In this document: piece by piece, positions 18,446-29,098 of the stretch
Layout: every line of letters begins with the position of its first letter
How positions within the stretch are numbered: position 1 is the first letter of the stretch
Source of the DNA: Dyadobacter sp. CY326
GTDB taxonomy: Bacteria > Bacteroidota > Bacteroidia > Cytophagales > Spirosomataceae
DNA: 64,000 bases
Direction of reading: 5' to 3'
Assembly (NCBI RefSeq): GCF_021390515.1
Contig: NZ_JAJUXI010000006.1
Coordinates: 310,001 to 374,000 of the forward strand
The notes under the pieces: generated by a model
What the model was told of the DNA's origin: nothing
Seen by the model: the letters and a program-made list of their open reading frames with translations, nothing else
The model's database searches: none
Translations under genes and position numbers: made by a program

Positions 18446-20005
18446 TCAAAGCGGGATGTTTCCGTGCTTTTTTCTCGGACGGATATCGACTTTATTTTCG
18501 AGCATTTCGAATGCGCGGATGAGTTTCTCGCGCGTCTGCTCCGGATAAATAACTTCGTCAATGTAACCCCGGTGTGCGGCGCGATAGGGATTGGTAAATT
18601 TCTCAGTGTAGTCGTCAATTTTCTCTTTCAACTTTTCAGCGGGATCTTCGGCTTGCGCAATTTCGCGTTTGAAAATAATTTCAGCAGCGCCGCTTGCGCC
18701 CATTACGGCAATTTCGGCAGTTGGCCACGCAAAATTCATATCCGCGCCAATGTGCTTGGAATTCATCACATCATATGCGCCTCCGTATGCCTTGCGTGTG
18801 ATGACCGTAATGCGGGGAACCGTGGCTTCGCAAAAGGCGTAAAGCAATTTGGCGCCATTGGTAATGATGGCATTCCACTCCTGATCTGTTCCCGGCAAAA
18901 AGCCCGGCACATCTTCCAGCACAAGCAATGGCACATTGAAACTGTCACAAAATCTGACAAATCGTGCGGCTTTCTGGCTGGAATGAATGTCGAGCACGCC
19001 TGCTAAAACGGCCGGTTGATTGGCCACAATGCCAATGCTCCTGCCCGCTATTCTTGCAAAACCGACGACGATATTTTCAGCAAAATTTTGATGGACTTCG
19101 AAAAATGTATCCGCATCCGCGATTTCTGCAATGACTTCCCGCATGTCGTAAGGCTGGTTGGCATTGTCGGGAATGATCGTGTTTAGCCCAGGCCGGGACT
19201 CGTTTTTGTTCTCGTAAGGCAGTTTTGGCGCATTTTCTTCGCAATTCTGCGGAATGTAACTGAGCAGTTTTTTGATCGCCAGCAAGCATTCGACTTCATT
19301 AGGAGACACAAAATGTGTGATTCCCGACTTTGTTGCATGCGTCATCGCGCCGCCCAGTTCCTCGGCCGTAACCGTTTCGTGCGTAACGGTTTTTACCACA
19401 TTAGGGCCGGTCACAAACATGTAACTTGTGTTTTCGACCATTAAAATAAAGTCTGTAATGGCGGGAGAATATACGGCCCCGCCCGCGCACGGACCCATCA
19501 CGGCCGAAATTTGCGGGATGACGCCGGATGCCAATGTGTTTTTATAAAAAATATCTGCATAACCCGCCAGTGAAAGCACGCCTTCCTGAATTCTTGCGCC
19601 ACCCGAATCATTCAATCCAATCAGCGGAGCGCCATTTTTCATGGCCAGATCCATGATTTTACAGATCTTCTCAGCATGCGTTTCGGACAACGAGCCGCCA
19701 AAAACGGTAAAATCCTGCGCGAAAATGTAAACAAGCCGACCATTGACCTTCCCGTAACCCGTCACCACGCCGTCGCCCAGATAATGCTCCTTATCCAGAC
19801 CAAAATCCTTGCTCCGATGCAGCACAAACTTCCCGATTTCTTCAAATGTGCCCTTATCGAGCAGCACCATGATCCGCTCGCGGGCAGTTAACTTGCCTTT
19901 GGCGTGCTGCGCCGCAATCCGTTGCTCACCTCCACCCAAATCTGCCTCAGCATTTTTCTGGTCTAAAAGTTCTTTTTTTGAAGTCGAGGAAGATACTGAT
20001 CCCAT
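18446..20005 (-). CDS. Acyl-CoA carboxylase, carboxyltransferase beta subunit
   Basis: 519 residues, normal for the propionyl-/methylcrotonyl-CoA carboxylase beta family. The N-terminal half contains [48 protein letters not shown] and [13 protein letters not shown]. The C-terminal half contains [31 protein letters not shown] and the oxyanion GAASGA-like [11 protein letters not shown]. It transfers carboxyl from biotin to an acyl-CoA, most likely propionyl-CoA. The biotin carboxylase and carrier subunits are not in this window. Confidence 0.92.
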   Translation of the reverse strand: MGSVSSSTSKKELLDQKNAEADLGGGEQRIAAQHAKGKLTARERIMVLLDKGTFEEIGKFVLHRSKDFGLDKEHYLGDGVVTGYGKVNGRLVYIFAQDFTVFGGSLSETHAEKICKIMDLAMKNGAPLIGLNDSGGARIQEGVLSLAGYADIFYKNTLASGVIPQISAVMGPCAGGAVYSPAITDFILMVENTSYMFVTGPNVVKTVTHETVTAEELGGAMTHATKSGITHFVSPNEVECLLAIKKLLSYIPQNCEENAPKLPYENKNESRPGLNTIIPDNANQPYDMREVIAEIADADTFFEVHQNFAENIVVGFARIAGRSIGIVANQPAVLAGVLDIHSSQKAARFVRFCDSFNVPLLVLEDVPGFLPGTDQEWNAIITNGAKLLYAFCEATVPRITVITRKAYGGAYDVMNSKHIGADMNFAWPTAEIAVMGASGAAEIIFKREIAQAEDPAEKLKEKIDDYTEKFTNPYRAAHRGYIDEVIYPEQTREKLIRAFEMLENKVDIRPRKKHGNIPL

Positions 20006-20091
20006 GTAATACGGACGATATGGTTACATTTGTTCTTGTAGAGGTCATAAATATAGTGTCATTTTACTGATTCGGGAAATTATTGCAGCTT

Positions 20092-21165
20092 ATGAGGCAG
20101 AACGGATTGTGCGCGTTATTTTTTGCAGGATTCCTTTGCGTCCTGGCAGGAATGGTGAAAGCGCAATCAATTGGCGGAAGAAGTAAACTTGATTTTTTGC
20201 AACTGCCTGCCCAGGCTAAAAGCACAGCATTAGGCGCCAATCATCTGACGATCTCCGGCAATGATCCCGCGCTTTTTATCCAAAATCCTGCCCTGCTCGA
20301 CTCTTCAAAAGCCAACAATGTCTCCATCAATTTAATGCCTTATCTGGCAGATACGCGATTTGTCAATACTGCTTATGCAAGGCGGATTGGGAAATCTGCG
20401 GGCGTTTGGGCCGTTGGATTGCAATATCTGAATTACGGAACAATGGTCGAAACCGATGACATTGGCAACGTGATAGGGGAGTTTCGGGCTGCGGATTATG
20501 GCATTTCTGCGGGTTATGGGCACACATTAGGCGCATTTACAGTTGGTGGAACCTTGAAATTTGCCGGAGCGTCCATTCAATCTTATAATTTATACGGCAT
20601 AGCATTCGACTGGGGAGGTGCTTTTAAACATCCGACGCAGGATTTGACGGTCGGTTTTGTTGTCAAAAACTTGGGTTTTTTGAAGCAAAATTATTCCAGT
20701 CTTGGTGATCCAACATTGCCTTTCGACGTGCGGGTAGGAATGACTTTCAAGCCGAAATATATGCCGGTTCGCGTTTCAGTCACGGTGCATCATTTGAACA
20801 AGTTTGATATGGTTTACAATGACCCAAATCTGTTTTTCACCTATGATAACAATGGCAATAAAGTGCCAAGAAAGGTCCGGGTTGCGGAAAAGCTTGGCCG
20901 GCATTTGGCTCTGGGAGCGGAAGCTTTAATCCATCCAAATTTCCGGATTATGCTGGGTTATGACCATTTGCGGAGGCAGGAATTAAGGCTGGCGAATAAA
21001 GGCGCATTGGCTGGCTTTTCGTTTGGTGCGTGGATGCGGATCAAGCGATTTGAGGTCGGTTATGGGCGAGCGCAATATGTTTCAGGCTTTGGCAGCAGCT
21101 CATTGTCTATTGTGATGAATTTGAAAAATGGATTTTTGAAAGAGGCTGCGAACCCGGTTCGCTAG
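20092..21165 (+). CDS. porQ: Type IX secretion system protein PorQ-like
   Basis: 357 residues from the ATG at 20092; a TTG nine bases upstream is less likely. A signal peptide ends at VKAQ. The mature part has the PorQ/PorV-like beginning (SIGGRSKLDFLQLPAQAKST, LGANHLTISGNDPALFIQNP), followed by alternating short strands ending in aromatic residues, typical of an outer-membrane beta-barrel. PorQ works with PorU/PorV/PorZ at the attachment complex of the type IX secretion system. It is divergent from the carboxylase gene. Confidence 0.85.
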   Translation: MRQNGLCALFFAGFLCVLAGMVKAQSIGGRSKLDFLQLPAQAKSTALGANHLTISGNDPALFIQNPALLDSSKANNVSINLMPYLADTRFVNTAYARRIGKSAGVWAVGLQYLNYGTMVETDDIGNVIGEFRAADYGISAGYGHTLGAFTVGGTLKFAGASIQSYNLYGIAFDWGGAFKHPTQDLTVGFVVKNLGFLKQNYSSLGDPTLPFDVRVGMTFKPKYMPVRVSVTVHHLNKFDMVYNDPNLFFTYDNNGNKVPRKVRVAEKLGRHLALGAEALIHPNFRIMLGYDHLRRQELRLANKGALAGFSFGAWMRIKRFEVGYGRAQYVSGFGSSSLSIVMNLKNGFLKEAANPVR

Positions 21166-21181
21166 ACATTGAATCTCACAT

Positions 21182-22678
21182 TCAATTGACGACTCTTCCC
21201 TCATTCAGTCGCAAAGTTTTCGTTACGCAGCTCGGGATTTCATTCGGATAATGTGAAACGTAAATCAATGTTCGCTCTGGTGTGTCGCAAATGGCGTCGA
21301 CAACCGCTTTGAAATATTCGATCGCGTCTGCATCCAATCCCTGACAGGGCTCGTCCAGGATCAGCAATGGCGGATTTTTAACCAATGCGCGGGCTAGCAA
21401 AACCATGCGCTGCTGCCCTTTGGACAACTCAGAGAATTTCTTTTCAATCAATTCATGCACATGCAATAACCGCGCAACTTCGTGAACGCGCTCAATTTGC
21501 GTTTCTGAAAGTTTTTTGAAAAACACGCCTGTCGCGTCAAAAAAGCCGGATGCAATGGTCTTGAACACAGTTGTTTCCCGTGGGAAATAGAGGTGCAACT
21601 CCGGAGAAACATGGCCGATCTTTTGTTTAATGTCCCAAATGGAAGCGCCTATGCCGCCTCGTTTTTTATCGAACAAATCAAAATCATTGGCAAAGCGCTG
21701 CGGATTATCGGCTGTGATAATGCTCAGCAATGTTGATTTTCCGGAACCATTAGGACCTGAAAGCGCCCATTTTTCACCTTTTGCAATCTTCCAATTGACG
21801 TCGCTCAAAATTTGCTGTTCGAGATAGCGCACATTGATGTTTCTCAGATCAATTGCATTCTCAAAATCAATGTGAACCGGTTGTCCAAACCGGGCAAGTT
21901 CTGCCGGATCAGGTTTGGGATCGTGTGAATTGTGCGCCGAGTGTTTGGTATAATCTTGTATATCAAGTGTTTGATAAATATTTCCCGCCTCCAATTCGAT
22001 CACATTTGTAATGCATGATGGGATTTCAGCAGCAGTGGTCGCCATGATAATTGTCACGCCTGATGCTGCCAACCCATTCAGGGCATTGCGTAAAACTTCC
22101 CTGGAATGTACATCCAGACCGCTGAATGCATTATCCAGAACCAAAATTTTAGGTTTTTTTAATAAGGATTTGGCAAGAAGCATGCGCCTTGTTTCACCAT
22201 TCGATAAGGTCACAAATGGATGATCGAGCAAATGTGTGATGGACAACAGAGCTGCAACTTTTTGCAAATCCTCCTCGCTCACCAGCGTCGGAGCGAGGCT
22301 TACTGAATTTTCATTTACCGTTCCAACAGGTTTCAATTGATCTGTCAATATCGCGCGCACCAGCGGCGCACGCTCAGATTCGTAAGCATGAAAACGCTGC
22401 TGATAATATTCAGCGCCAGCGCTTACAATGCGATTGAATGAATAATCATGAGAAACAAGCTCAATGGCCTGGCGCAATGGTGCCGGTAAATTATAGATAA
22501 TCTTTCCCTGGGATACAGGCCATTTCCCGGCAATCACGTCCAGCAAAATCGTTTTTCCCGATCCATTGGGCCCGAGCACAGCCCAATGCTGACCGTTTTC
22601 AATGTCAAAATTGACGTCCGATAAAACTGTGGTGTTGTATTTGCGGGCCGAAACGCCTTGAAGAGAAATGAGTGTCAT
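21182..22678 (-). CDS. Tandem ABC ATPase, ModF-like
   Basis: 498 residues made of two nucleotide-binding domains and no membrane segment. Domain 1 has Walker A GPNGSGKTILL and signature LSNGETRR, but a Walker B that reads ILVLDNAFSGLD, with Asn where the catalytic Glu is expected. Domain 2 has GPNGSGKSTLL, LSKGQQRM and LLILDEPCQGLD, all intact. The layout matches ModF-like proteins of unclear function; related uptake ATPases act with a permease, none of which is near. A regulatory or translation-linked role is also possible. Confidence 0.8.
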   Translation of the reverse strand: MTLISLQGVSARKYNTTVLSDVNFDIENGQHWAVLGPNGSGKTILLDVIAGKWPVSQGKIIYNLPAPLRQAIELVSHDYSFNRIVSAGAEYYQQRFHAYESERAPLVRAILTDQLKPVGTVNENSVSLAPTLVSEEDLQKVAALLSITHLLDHPFVTLSNGETRRMLLAKSLLKKPKILVLDNAFSGLDVHSREVLRNALNGLAASGVTIIMATTAAEIPSCITNVIELEAGNIYQTLDIQDYTKHSAHNSHDPKPDPAELARFGQPVHIDFENAIDLRNINVRYLEQQILSDVNWKIAKGEKWALSGPNGSGKSTLLSIITADNPQRFANDFDLFDKKRGGIGASIWDIKQKIGHVSPELHLYFPRETTVFKTIASGFFDATGVFFKKLSETQIERVHEVARLLHVHELIEKKFSELSKGQQRMVLLARALVKNPPLLILDEPCQGLDADAIEYFKAVVDAICDTPERTLIYVSHYPNEIPSCVTKTLRLNEGRVVN

Positions 22679-22702
22679 GAAAGCACAAAATCAATGAATC
22701 GC

Positions 22703-22732
22703 CAAAGATAGCAGCCTCGCTGATTTTATGAA
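22703..22732 (-). promoter_or_regulatory. Candidate promoter for the tandem ABC ATPase
   Basis: On the minus strand this reads TTC, 19 bases, TATCTTTG. The -7 element (22703-22710) is an exact TAnnTTTG match; the -33 differs by one base from TTG. It would give a leader of about 20 bases. Confidence 0.45.
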
Positions 22733-22781
22733 GTTTTTGCAAATCCTCCGTGGAAGGTTTACTCGACTTTTGCCGAAAGCC

Positions 22782-23333
22782 TTACTGATGCAATTCCATG
22801 TTGAATTCCTTGATCATTGTGCTGGTAAATGCGGATAAGTCGTCTGTCGTTCTGCTTGTAATCAATCCGTTGTCTGTTACAACTTCCTGGTCGACCCAGC
22901 GAGCGCCGGCATTTTGCAGGTCATGGCGGATTGCTGCGTAGGAAGTTAAAACCCGACCGAGCACGACATCGGCGTCAATCAAGATTTGTGGGCCGTGGCA
23001 CATTGCTGCAACCGGTTTTCCCAGTGAGAAAAATGACTTGACGAACTCCACGGCACGCCTGTTCATTCTCAACAAGTTCTGACCCAGAACGCCGCCGGGC
23101 AACAACAATGCGTCGTAATAATCGGCACGGGCAAGCGCGAGCGGGACATCTACATTGTGCCTTTCGCCCCAGTCCAGATGGCTCCACCCTCTAACGGCGC
23201 CCTTGTTGGGCGAGATCAGATGTGTTGTTGCACCGTTCTGATTTAGGACTTTTCTGGGGCAAGTCATTTCCACTTGCTCAAATCCGTCGGCAACCAGAAT
23301 CGCAACTTTGAATGAATTTAGTGATTGTTCCAC
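22782..23333 (-). CDS. DJ-1/PfpI family protein
   Basis: 183 residues from a GTG start. The fold shows KVAILVADGFEQVEMTCP at the N-terminus, LLLPGGVLG, and the nucleophile elbow AAMCHGPQILIDA with Cys. This is the PfpI/YhbO class rather than Hsp31. Members act as proteases, glyoxalases or stress-protective hydrolases; the exact activity cannot be told. A second, more distant DJ-1-like protein lies at 29099. The gene stands alone. Confidence 0.88.
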   Translation of the reverse strand: MEQSLNSFKVAILVADGFEQVEMTCPRKVLNQNGATTHLISPNKGAVRGWSHLDWGERHNVDVPLALARADYYDALLLPGGVLGQNLLRMNRRAVEFVKSFFSLGKPVAAMCHGPQILIDADVVLGRVLTSYAAIRHDLQNAGARWVDQEVVTDNGLITSRTTDDLSAFTSTMIKEFNMELHQ

Positions 23334-23381
23334 GGGATTGCTCTTAAATAAAGGGTTAGATTATTTGCATAATTAATTGTA

Positions 23382-23411
23382 CAAAAATTATGCCAAAAAA
23401 TTGTCACCCAA
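23382..23411 (-). promoter_or_regulatory. Candidate promoter for the DJ-1/PfpI gene
   Basis: On the minus strand: TTG, 18 bases, TAATTTTTG. This is one base longer than the TAnnTTTG consensus at the -7 element, otherwise well placed, about 50 bases before the GTG start. Confidence 0.4.
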
Positions 23412-23495
23412 TCGATGCGCTTTTCAAAATACGATCGTAGCATTGCAGCCCCAATTGTAGACAAAGGCTTGTCGATCTTATCCCAATTAAAACAA

Positions 23496-23521
23496 AACGA
23501 GCGGCAATGTTGCCGCTCGTT
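23496..23521 (-). terminator. Terminator of clpB
   Basis: aacgagcggca, a 4-base loop and tgccgctcgtt form an 11-base-pair stem. On the minus strand it is followed by ttttgttttaatt and lies 24 bases after the clpB stop. Confidence 0.85.
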
Positions 23522-23544
23522 CAAATATGAAATTTTCCAGATTG

Positions 23545-26148
23545 TTAGATTTCTACTCCGCCGACATTCTCAAAAATGAGATCGCCGTGCGCATTCAGCT
23601 CCATCATAATCACCGAATCTTTGGCAACCTGACCGCTTAATATGCCTTTTGAAAGCTCATTCAGAATACGTCGTTGCAAAACCCGTTTCAATGGTCTGGC
23701 TCCATATGCCTGGTCAAACCCGTCTTCTCCCAGCTTGGTCAGGGCCTCGTCGGTTGCATCCAATGTGATGCCTTGTTCCAGAAGCATCTTTTGAATTCCT
23801 TTAAATTGTATGTCAACAATTTTCCGGATATTTTTCATGGTAAGCGGCTCAAACAGCACGATCTCGTCAATGCGGTTTAAAAACTCAGGTCTTACCGATG
23901 ATTTTAGCAAATCCAACACGGCTTGCTTGGCTTCCTCCACGATGAGCGGGTGGTTCCAGCCTTCATCCTCGGCAAATTTTTCCTGGATAATGTGGCTGCC
24001 AATGTTGGACGTCATGATAATGATCGTGTTTTTGAAATTTGCAACCCGACCTTTGTTATCGGTCAAGCGGCCTTCATCAAGCACTTGCAAGAGAATGTTC
24101 CAAACGTCCGGATGTCCTTTTTCAATTTCATCCAACAAAATCACACTGTAAGGTTTGCGTCGCACGGCCTCTGTTAACTGGCCACCTTCGTCATAACCCA
24201 CATATCCCGGAGGCGCTCCCACCAGCCTACTTACTGAATGGCGTTCCTGATATTCGCTCATGTCGATCCGCACAATGGCGTTTTCATCATTAAACAAATA
24301 TTCGGCAAGCGTTTTGGCAAGCTCCGTTTTTCCGACACCGGTTGGTCCCAGGAACAAGAAACTGCCGATGGGGCGTTTCGCGTCCTGCAATCCTGCGCGG
24401 CTGCGTCGCACGGCATCCGCAACGACTTCAATGGCTTCATCTTGCCCGGCGACGCGCTGATGCAGGTGACTTTCAAGCTGCAACAATTTCTCACGATCGC
24501 TTTGCAGCATTTTGCTCACCGGAATTCCGGTCCATTTGGCCACAACCTCAGCAATGTCCTCAGGCGTGATTTCCTCCTGCATTAGGCTCTCCGAATCCTG
24601 AGACTTTTGCAACTCGGTAAGCCTGTTTTGCACTTCCGGTATGCGGCCGTAACGAATTTCAGCCACTTTGCCGAAATCACCGGCACGCTCAGCCTGCTCA
24701 GCTTCCAACCTTAATTGTTCACTCTGCTCTTTCAGCGTCCGCACCTCATTAACGGCGCCTTTTTCATTTTCCCATTGCGCTTTAAGCGTGTTGCGCTCTT
24801 CGCTCAGGTCTGCAATTTCTTTGTTAAGGACCGTTTCTTTGTCTTTATTGTTCTCACGACGAATCGCTTCGCGCTCGATTTCAAGCTGCATAATGCGTCG
24901 GTTCAGCTCGTCCAGCTCTTCGGGAACGCTGTCCATTTCAAGTCGCAGCTTGGATGCGGCTTCGTCCATCAAGTCAATGGCTTTGTCCGGAAGAAAACGC
25001 TCGCTGATGTAACGATTGGAAAGTTCAACGGCTGCTATAACCGCGTCATCCTGAATCCGGACGCCATGGTGCAGCTCATATTTTTCCTTGATCCCGCGCA
25101 GAATGCTGATTGCATCCGGAATGTCTGGTTCATCAACCATAACAGCCTGAAAGCGGCGTTCGAGCGCCTTGTCTTTCTCCATGTATTTTTGATATTCCTT
25201 TAAAGTCGTTGCACCGATGGCGTGAAGTTCGCCTCTGGCAAGTGCTGGTTTCAGCAAGTTTGCTGCGTCCATTGCGCTTTCGCCGCCGCCACCCGCACCG
25301 ATCAATGTGTGGATCTCGTCAATAAACAACACGATCTCACCTTCTGAATCTGTAACTTCTTTGATAACAGCTTTGAGCCTTTCTTCAAACTCACCTTTGT
25401 ATTTCGCACCGGCAATCAAAAGTCCCATATCGAGGGAGACAATGATCTTCGATTTAAGGTTTTCTGGAACGTCGCCCTGCACAATTCTTTGCGCAAGCCC
25501 TTCCACAATGGCAGTTTTACCGACGCCCGGTTCACCCAAAAGAATCGGGTTATTCTTGGTTCTGCGGCTCAAAATTTGCAAAACCCGCCTGATTTCTTCG
25601 TCACGACCAATAACAGGATCTATTTTTCCGGCTTTGGCCAATTCATTTAAATTCTTGCTGTAACGTTCCAGCGAACGATATTTAGCCTCTGCGTTTTGAT
25701 CTTTCACGGGGTTATTTTTTCCTCTGAGTTCTTTGATTGCATTAATCAATTCTTTTTCCTTAAAACCCACTTCCTTCATTGCGCTTGCAGTAGAATCTTT
25801 TCCACCCAAAATGCCTAGAATGAGCAGTTCAATGCTGATGAACTCGTCACCAAATTCTTTCAGATAATGCTGCGCTTTCGCACTTGCCGCAGCCATATCA
25901 TTGCCGAGATAAGGCTGTCCACCGCTTACGCGCGGGTAACTTTCTAATATTTTTTCCAAACGCGAGTTCAACACGTCGGGACTGATATTCAATTTGTTAA
26001 GTAAAAATAGGGAGGTGTTAGGATCTTCCTCTAAAATGGATTTGAGCACATGACCTGTTTCAATGGCCTGTTGCTGGTTTCCCTGAACCATTTGCGCAGC
26101 ATGCTGAATGATCTCCTGCGCCTTGATTGTATATTGGTTAAAGTTCAT
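23545..26148 (-). CDS. clpB: ATP-dependent disaggregase ClpB
   Basis: 867 residues, full length. An N-domain with Clp repeats (to about 150) is followed by AAA-1 with Walker [14 protein letters not shown] and Walker [17 protein letters not shown] long coiled middle domain (about residues 400-530, the ClpB-specific insertion) is followed by AAA-2 with [12 protein letters not shown] and [15 protein letters not shown]. It remodels protein aggregates with DnaK/DnaJ/GrpE. It is transcribed alone. A TATAAT-like stretch lies upstream (near 26210), but I cannot assign a heat-shock promoter. Confidence 0.97.
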   Translation of the reverse strand: MNFNQYTIKAQEIIQHAAQMVQGNQQQAIETGHVLKSILEEDPNTSLFLLNKLNISPDVLNSRLEKILESYPRVSGGQPYLGNDMAAASAKAQHYLKEFGDEFISIELLILGILGGKDSTASAMKEVGFKEKELINAIKELRGKNNPVKDQNAEAKYRSLERYSKNLNELAKAGKIDPVIGRDEEIRRVLQILSRRTKNNPILLGEPGVGKTAIVEGLAQRIVQGDVPENLKSKIIVSLDMGLLIAGAKYKGEFEERLKAVIKEVTDSEGEIVLFIDEIHTLIGAGGGGESAMDAANLLKPALARGELHAIGATTLKEYQKYMEKDKALERRFQAVMVDEPDIPDAISILRGIKEKYELHHGVRIQDDAVIAAVELSNRYISERFLPDKAIDLMDEAASKLRLEMDSVPEELDELNRRIMQLEIEREAIRRENNKDKETVLNKEIADLSEERNTLKAQWENEKGAVNEVRTLKEQSEQLRLEAEQAERAGDFGKVAEIRYGRIPEVQNRLTELQKSQDSESLMQEEITPEDIAEVVAKWTGIPVSKMLQSDREKLLQLESHLHQRVAGQDEAIEVVADAVRRSRAGLQDAKRPIGSFLFLGPTGVGKTELAKTLAEYLFNDENAIVRIDMSEYQERHSVSRLVGAPPGYVGYDEGGQLTEAVRRKPYSVILLDEIEKGHPDVWNILLQVLDEGRLTDNKGRVANFKNTIIIMTSNIGSHIIQEKFAEDEGWNHPLIVEEAKQAVLDLLKSSVRPEFLNRIDEIVLFEPLTMKNIRKIVDIQFKGIQKMLLEQGITLDATDEALTKLGEDGFDQAYGARPLKRVLQRRILNELSKGILSGQVAKDSVIMMELNAHGDLIFENVGGVEI

Positions 26149-26304
26149 GGCGATGAATGTTTGATAACGCTATTGGGCTTGTGAAAAATTATATGCCTGA
26201 TGCGAGAACCTGCTATTTTGGCATTATAGCGGGAAAAATGAAAGTTTTTAGGACAAAATGTCTTAATTATATCTCTCGTTTGCTTTATGAAAGGCACAAA
26301 AAAA

Positions 26305-26326
26305 GGGAAGCATTTGCGTGCTTCCC
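26305..26326 (-). terminator. Terminator of the pyrF-lysA unit
   Basis: gggaagca, 6-base loop, tgcttccc; on the minus strand a run of seven T follows. It lies 19 bases after the lysA stop. Confidence 0.9.
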
Positions 26327-26344
26327 TATATAATTTCGAGGTGA

Positions 26345-27574
26345 CTATATCTCAATTTGCGTTAGCAGCAAGTCGTCAATTGTTTCCCGCCGTCTGATCA
26401 GCTTGGCGGCACCATTGTCGATTAAAACTTCGGCTGGGCGCATTCTTGCATTATAATTGGAGCTCATTGTGAGACCGTAAGCGCCTGCATTGAGGAATGC
26501 GAGTGCATCGCCCGGGCTTACTTCGGGCAAAGTTCGGTCTGTGGCAAATGTGTCCGTTTCGCAGATGTAGCCTACGACATTATAAACTTTTGGCTCACCG
26601 CCAGGATTGGTCAGATTCAGGATATGGTGATAAGAACCATACATCATGGGCCGAATCAAATGGTTAAGCCCGGAATTAACGTGCACGAAGTTCCGTGCTG
26701 GATCTTCTTTTACAACGGTTGCATTGACGATCAAAAATCCCGATTCGCTCACCAGAAATTTGCCAGGCTCAAACCAGAGTTGCAATTCGCGGCCATATTC
26801 ACTGCAAAACTTCTTGAAACGCTCTGTGATTTTTCTTCCCAATAAATCCATATCCGTGATCGCGTCGCCGGGCAGATAGGAAACTTTAAAACCACCGCCT
26901 AAGTCAATGATTTCCAGATCAGGGAAGTGTTTTGCGGCTTCAAAAAGAATGTCTGCAACTTGTAAAAATGGCTCAGCATCCTTGATATCAGATCCCGTGT
27001 GCTGATGCAAACCGACGATTTTGATGTCGTATTTTTTTACAACATCCAGAATTTGATCCAGCAATAAAACCGAGATCCCGAATTTGGAGTCGGCATGTGC
27101 GGTCATGATTTTAATGTTCCCGCCTGCTGCAACATTGGGTTTAATGCGGATCAGACAAGGTTTCGTATTTCCATAAGTTTGTCCAAACCATTTGAGCAAG
27201 GGAATGCTGTCAATGTTAACAATTGCGCCGGCATCAACTGCCGTCTTCACTTCTTCAAACGGAACGCCACTTGGCGTGAATGTGATCTGATTTGCGGCAT
27301 AACCTGCAAGCATTCCGATTTCCAGTTCTCCTGGCGATACAACGTCCAATTCCACCCCAATTTCCCGCATTAACCGCAAAATGGACAAGTTTGTGTTAGC
27401 TTTGCAGGCATATTTGATCTTCATATTGATCCCAGCAAAAGCGTGCTGCAACTCCGAAACTTTCCGCTTGATCGTCGAGCCGTCATAGACGTAAAGCGGA
27501 CTGCCAAAGTCTTCAATTAATTGATGCGGATCGATGCCTTGAATGTTATATGTATTTTGCTCGGAAAGTTGCAT
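26345..27574 (-). CDS. lysA: Diaminopimelate decarboxylase
   Basis: 409 residues. The PLP lysine lies in IKYACKANTN. Other family blocks are HQHTGSDIKD, DLGGGFKVSYLPG (phosphate site), EPGKFLVSESG, CETDTFATDR (catalytic Cys) and NAGAYGLTMSSNYN. It converts meso-diaminopimelate to lysine, the last step of lysine synthesis. It follows pyrF by 39 bases on the same strand, and the two probably share a transcript. Confidence 0.95.
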   Translation of the reverse strand: MQLSEQNTYNIQGIDPHQLIEDFGSPLYVYDGSTIKRKVSELQHAFAGINMKIKYACKANTNLSILRLMREIGVELDVVSPGELEIGMLAGYAANQITFTPSGVPFEEVKTAVDAGAIVNIDSIPLLKWFGQTYGNTKPCLIRIKPNVAAGGNIKIMTAHADSKFGISVLLLDQILDVVKKYDIKIVGLHQHTGSDIKDAEPFLQVADILFEAAKHFPDLEIIDLGGGFKVSYLPGDAITDMDLLGRKITERFKKFCSEYGRELQLWFEPGKFLVSESGFLIVNATVVKEDPARNFVHVNSGLNHLIRPMMYGSYHHILNLTNPGGEPKVYNVVGYICETDTFATDRTLPEVSPGDALAFLNAGAYGLTMSSNYNARMRPAEVLIDNGAAKLIRRRETIDDLLLTQIEI

Positions 27575-27613
27575 GGGGCAATAAATGGATTGTCAATGAA
27601 TCAATGTAGGGTG

Positions 27614-28441
27614 TCACTTGCAATATTTGTCAAGATATGTTTCCATTTCCTGTTGGAGAAGCTGTGCCTCTTTCTTTGCTTTTTGTGCAAAATCAGCGCC
27701 GTTTCCAGCATAAATAATGCTGCGGGATGCATTAACCAGCAACCCGCAATGTGCATTCATTCCATATCTGGAAACTTCTTCCAGGTTGCCGCCTTGGGCT
27801 CCGACGCCGGGGACAAGCAGGAAATGGTCGGGAACAATTGTCCTGATTCGCTCGAATTCCAAGGCCTGCGTCGCGCCTATGACATACATCATGCGATCGG
27901 CTCCCGCCCAGGATTGCGAAATGTGAAGCACATGTTCGAAAAGTTCTGTTCCTAGTGAGTCAATCCTTTGGAAATCAGTGCTTCCCGGATTTGAAGTCAA
28001 TGCAAGCAGAATAACCCATTTGTCTTCAAATTCCAGAAAAGGAATCACGGAGTCGCTTCCCATGTAAGGCGCTACGGTCACCGCATCGAAGTCCAGTCCC
28101 GAAGCGGACGGATCGAAAAACGTTCTTGCGTAAAGGCCCGAAGTGTTTCCAATGTCGCCTCTTTTGGCGTCCGCAATGGAAAAATGCGTTTTAGGAATGT
28201 ATTCCAGCGTTTTCTGCAAACTTTCCCAACCCTTCGAACCAGAGGCTTCATAAAAGGCTGTATTGGGTTTGTAAGAAACGCAGAAGTCGGCTGTGGCATC
28301 AATAATCTGCTTATTGAATTCGAAAACCGGGTCGGGATTATTCAGCAAGTGTGCGGGAATCTTCCTGATATCTGTGTCCAATCCAACGCACAAGTAGGAT
28401 TTTTTCTGGGAAATTTGCTCAAACAGCGCTTCGTAAGTCAT
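27614..28441 (-). CDS. pyrF: Orotidine 5'-phosphate decarboxylase (type 2)
   Basis: 275 residues, the longer type 2 form typical of Bacteroidota and mycobacteria. The catalytic charge cluster is in [23 protein letters not shown] at the N-terminus, [23 protein letters not shown] and [11 protein letters not shown] (phosphate loop) complete the barrel. It forms UMP from OMP in pyrimidine synthesis. It leads the pyrF-lysA unit and is divergent from rfbC. Confidence 0.95.
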   Translation of the reverse strand: MTYEALFEQISQKKSYLCVGLDTDIRKIPAHLLNNPDPVFEFNKQIIDATADFCVSYKPNTAFYEASGSKGWESLQKTLEYIPKTHFSIADAKRGDIGNTSGLYARTFFDPSASGLDFDAVTVAPYMGSDSVIPFLEFEDKWVILLALTSNPGSTDFQRIDSLGTELFEHVLHISQSWAGADRMMYVIGATQALEFERIRTIVPDHFLLVPGVGAQGGNLEEVSRYGMNAHCGLLVNASRSIIYAGNGADFAQKAKKEAQLLQQEMETYLDKYCK

Positions 28442-28545
28442 GAATTTGGAAATAATGCGCCGAAATTACAACCTCTATCAATAGATTCATAAATTTGTCG
28501 GAATATTAAGACATCCCATTACGAACCAACAGAAATAATATTTCC

Positions 28546-29094
28546 ATGCAAATTCGAGAAACGTCCATTGCCGGTTTAGTTGAACTTACCCCACGTGTTT
28601 TTAACGATGAGCGTGGAATGTTTTTTGAATCTTATAATGAGCAGATATTTAAGCAATTAGGCTTGCCAACTAATTTTGTTCAGGATAATCAGTCTTTCTC
28701 GAAAAAAGGCGTGGTAAGAGGTTTGCACTTCCAAAAAGCGCCATTTGCGCAAGGGAAATTGGTTCGGGTTATTTCGGGGAAGGTTTTAGACGTTGCCGTA
28801 GATATTCGCCCTGAATCGCCGACATTCGGCAAGCACGAAATTTTTGAATTAAGCAGTGAAAAGAACAACATTGCTTACGTTCCGGAAGGTTTTGCACATG
28901 GTTTTGTTGCGCTTGAAGATTCCATTTTTTCTTATAAATGCACAAACATTTACAATAAGGAATCTGAGTCAGGCATTTTGTGGAATGACGAGGACCTGGC
29001 CATCAACTGGGGCGTTGAAAATCCGATCGTTTCAGATAAAGATATTATTCTGCCGACATTCAAATCCCTTTTCGGCGATTTGAAAAATAGCTAA
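28546..29094 (+). CDS. rfbC: dTDP-4-dehydrorhamnose 3,5-epimerase
   Basis: 182 residues, a single cupin. Family landmarks are FNDERGMFFESYNE, LHFQKAPFAQGKLVRVISG (catalytic His), VDIRPESPTFG, VPEGFAHGFVAL and NDEDLAINWG. It performs the third step of dTDP-L-rhamnose synthesis. The other rhamnose genes (rfbA, rfbB, rfbD) are not in this window, so it stands apart from them here. It ends 4 bases before the converging DJ-1 gene. Confidence 0.95.
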   Translation: MQIRETSIAGLVELTPRVFNDERGMFFESYNEQIFKQLGLPTNFVQDNQSFSKKGVVRGLHFQKAPFAQGKLVRVISGKVLDVAVDIRPESPTFGKHEIFELSSEKNNIAYVPEGFAHGFVALEDSIFSYKCTNIYNKESESGILWNDEDLAINWGVENPIVSDKDIILPTFKSLFGDLKNS

Positions 29095-29098
29095 GTTT

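Noticed and set aside
21166-21190. Small hairpin attgaat/attcaat between porQ and the ABC ATPase as terminator
   Set aside because: A seven-pair A/T stem without a T-run is too weak to call.
24715-25203. Long frames antisense to clpB
   Set aside because: Several overlapping frames occur across the coiled middle domain on the opposite strand; none has conserved features or a start signal.
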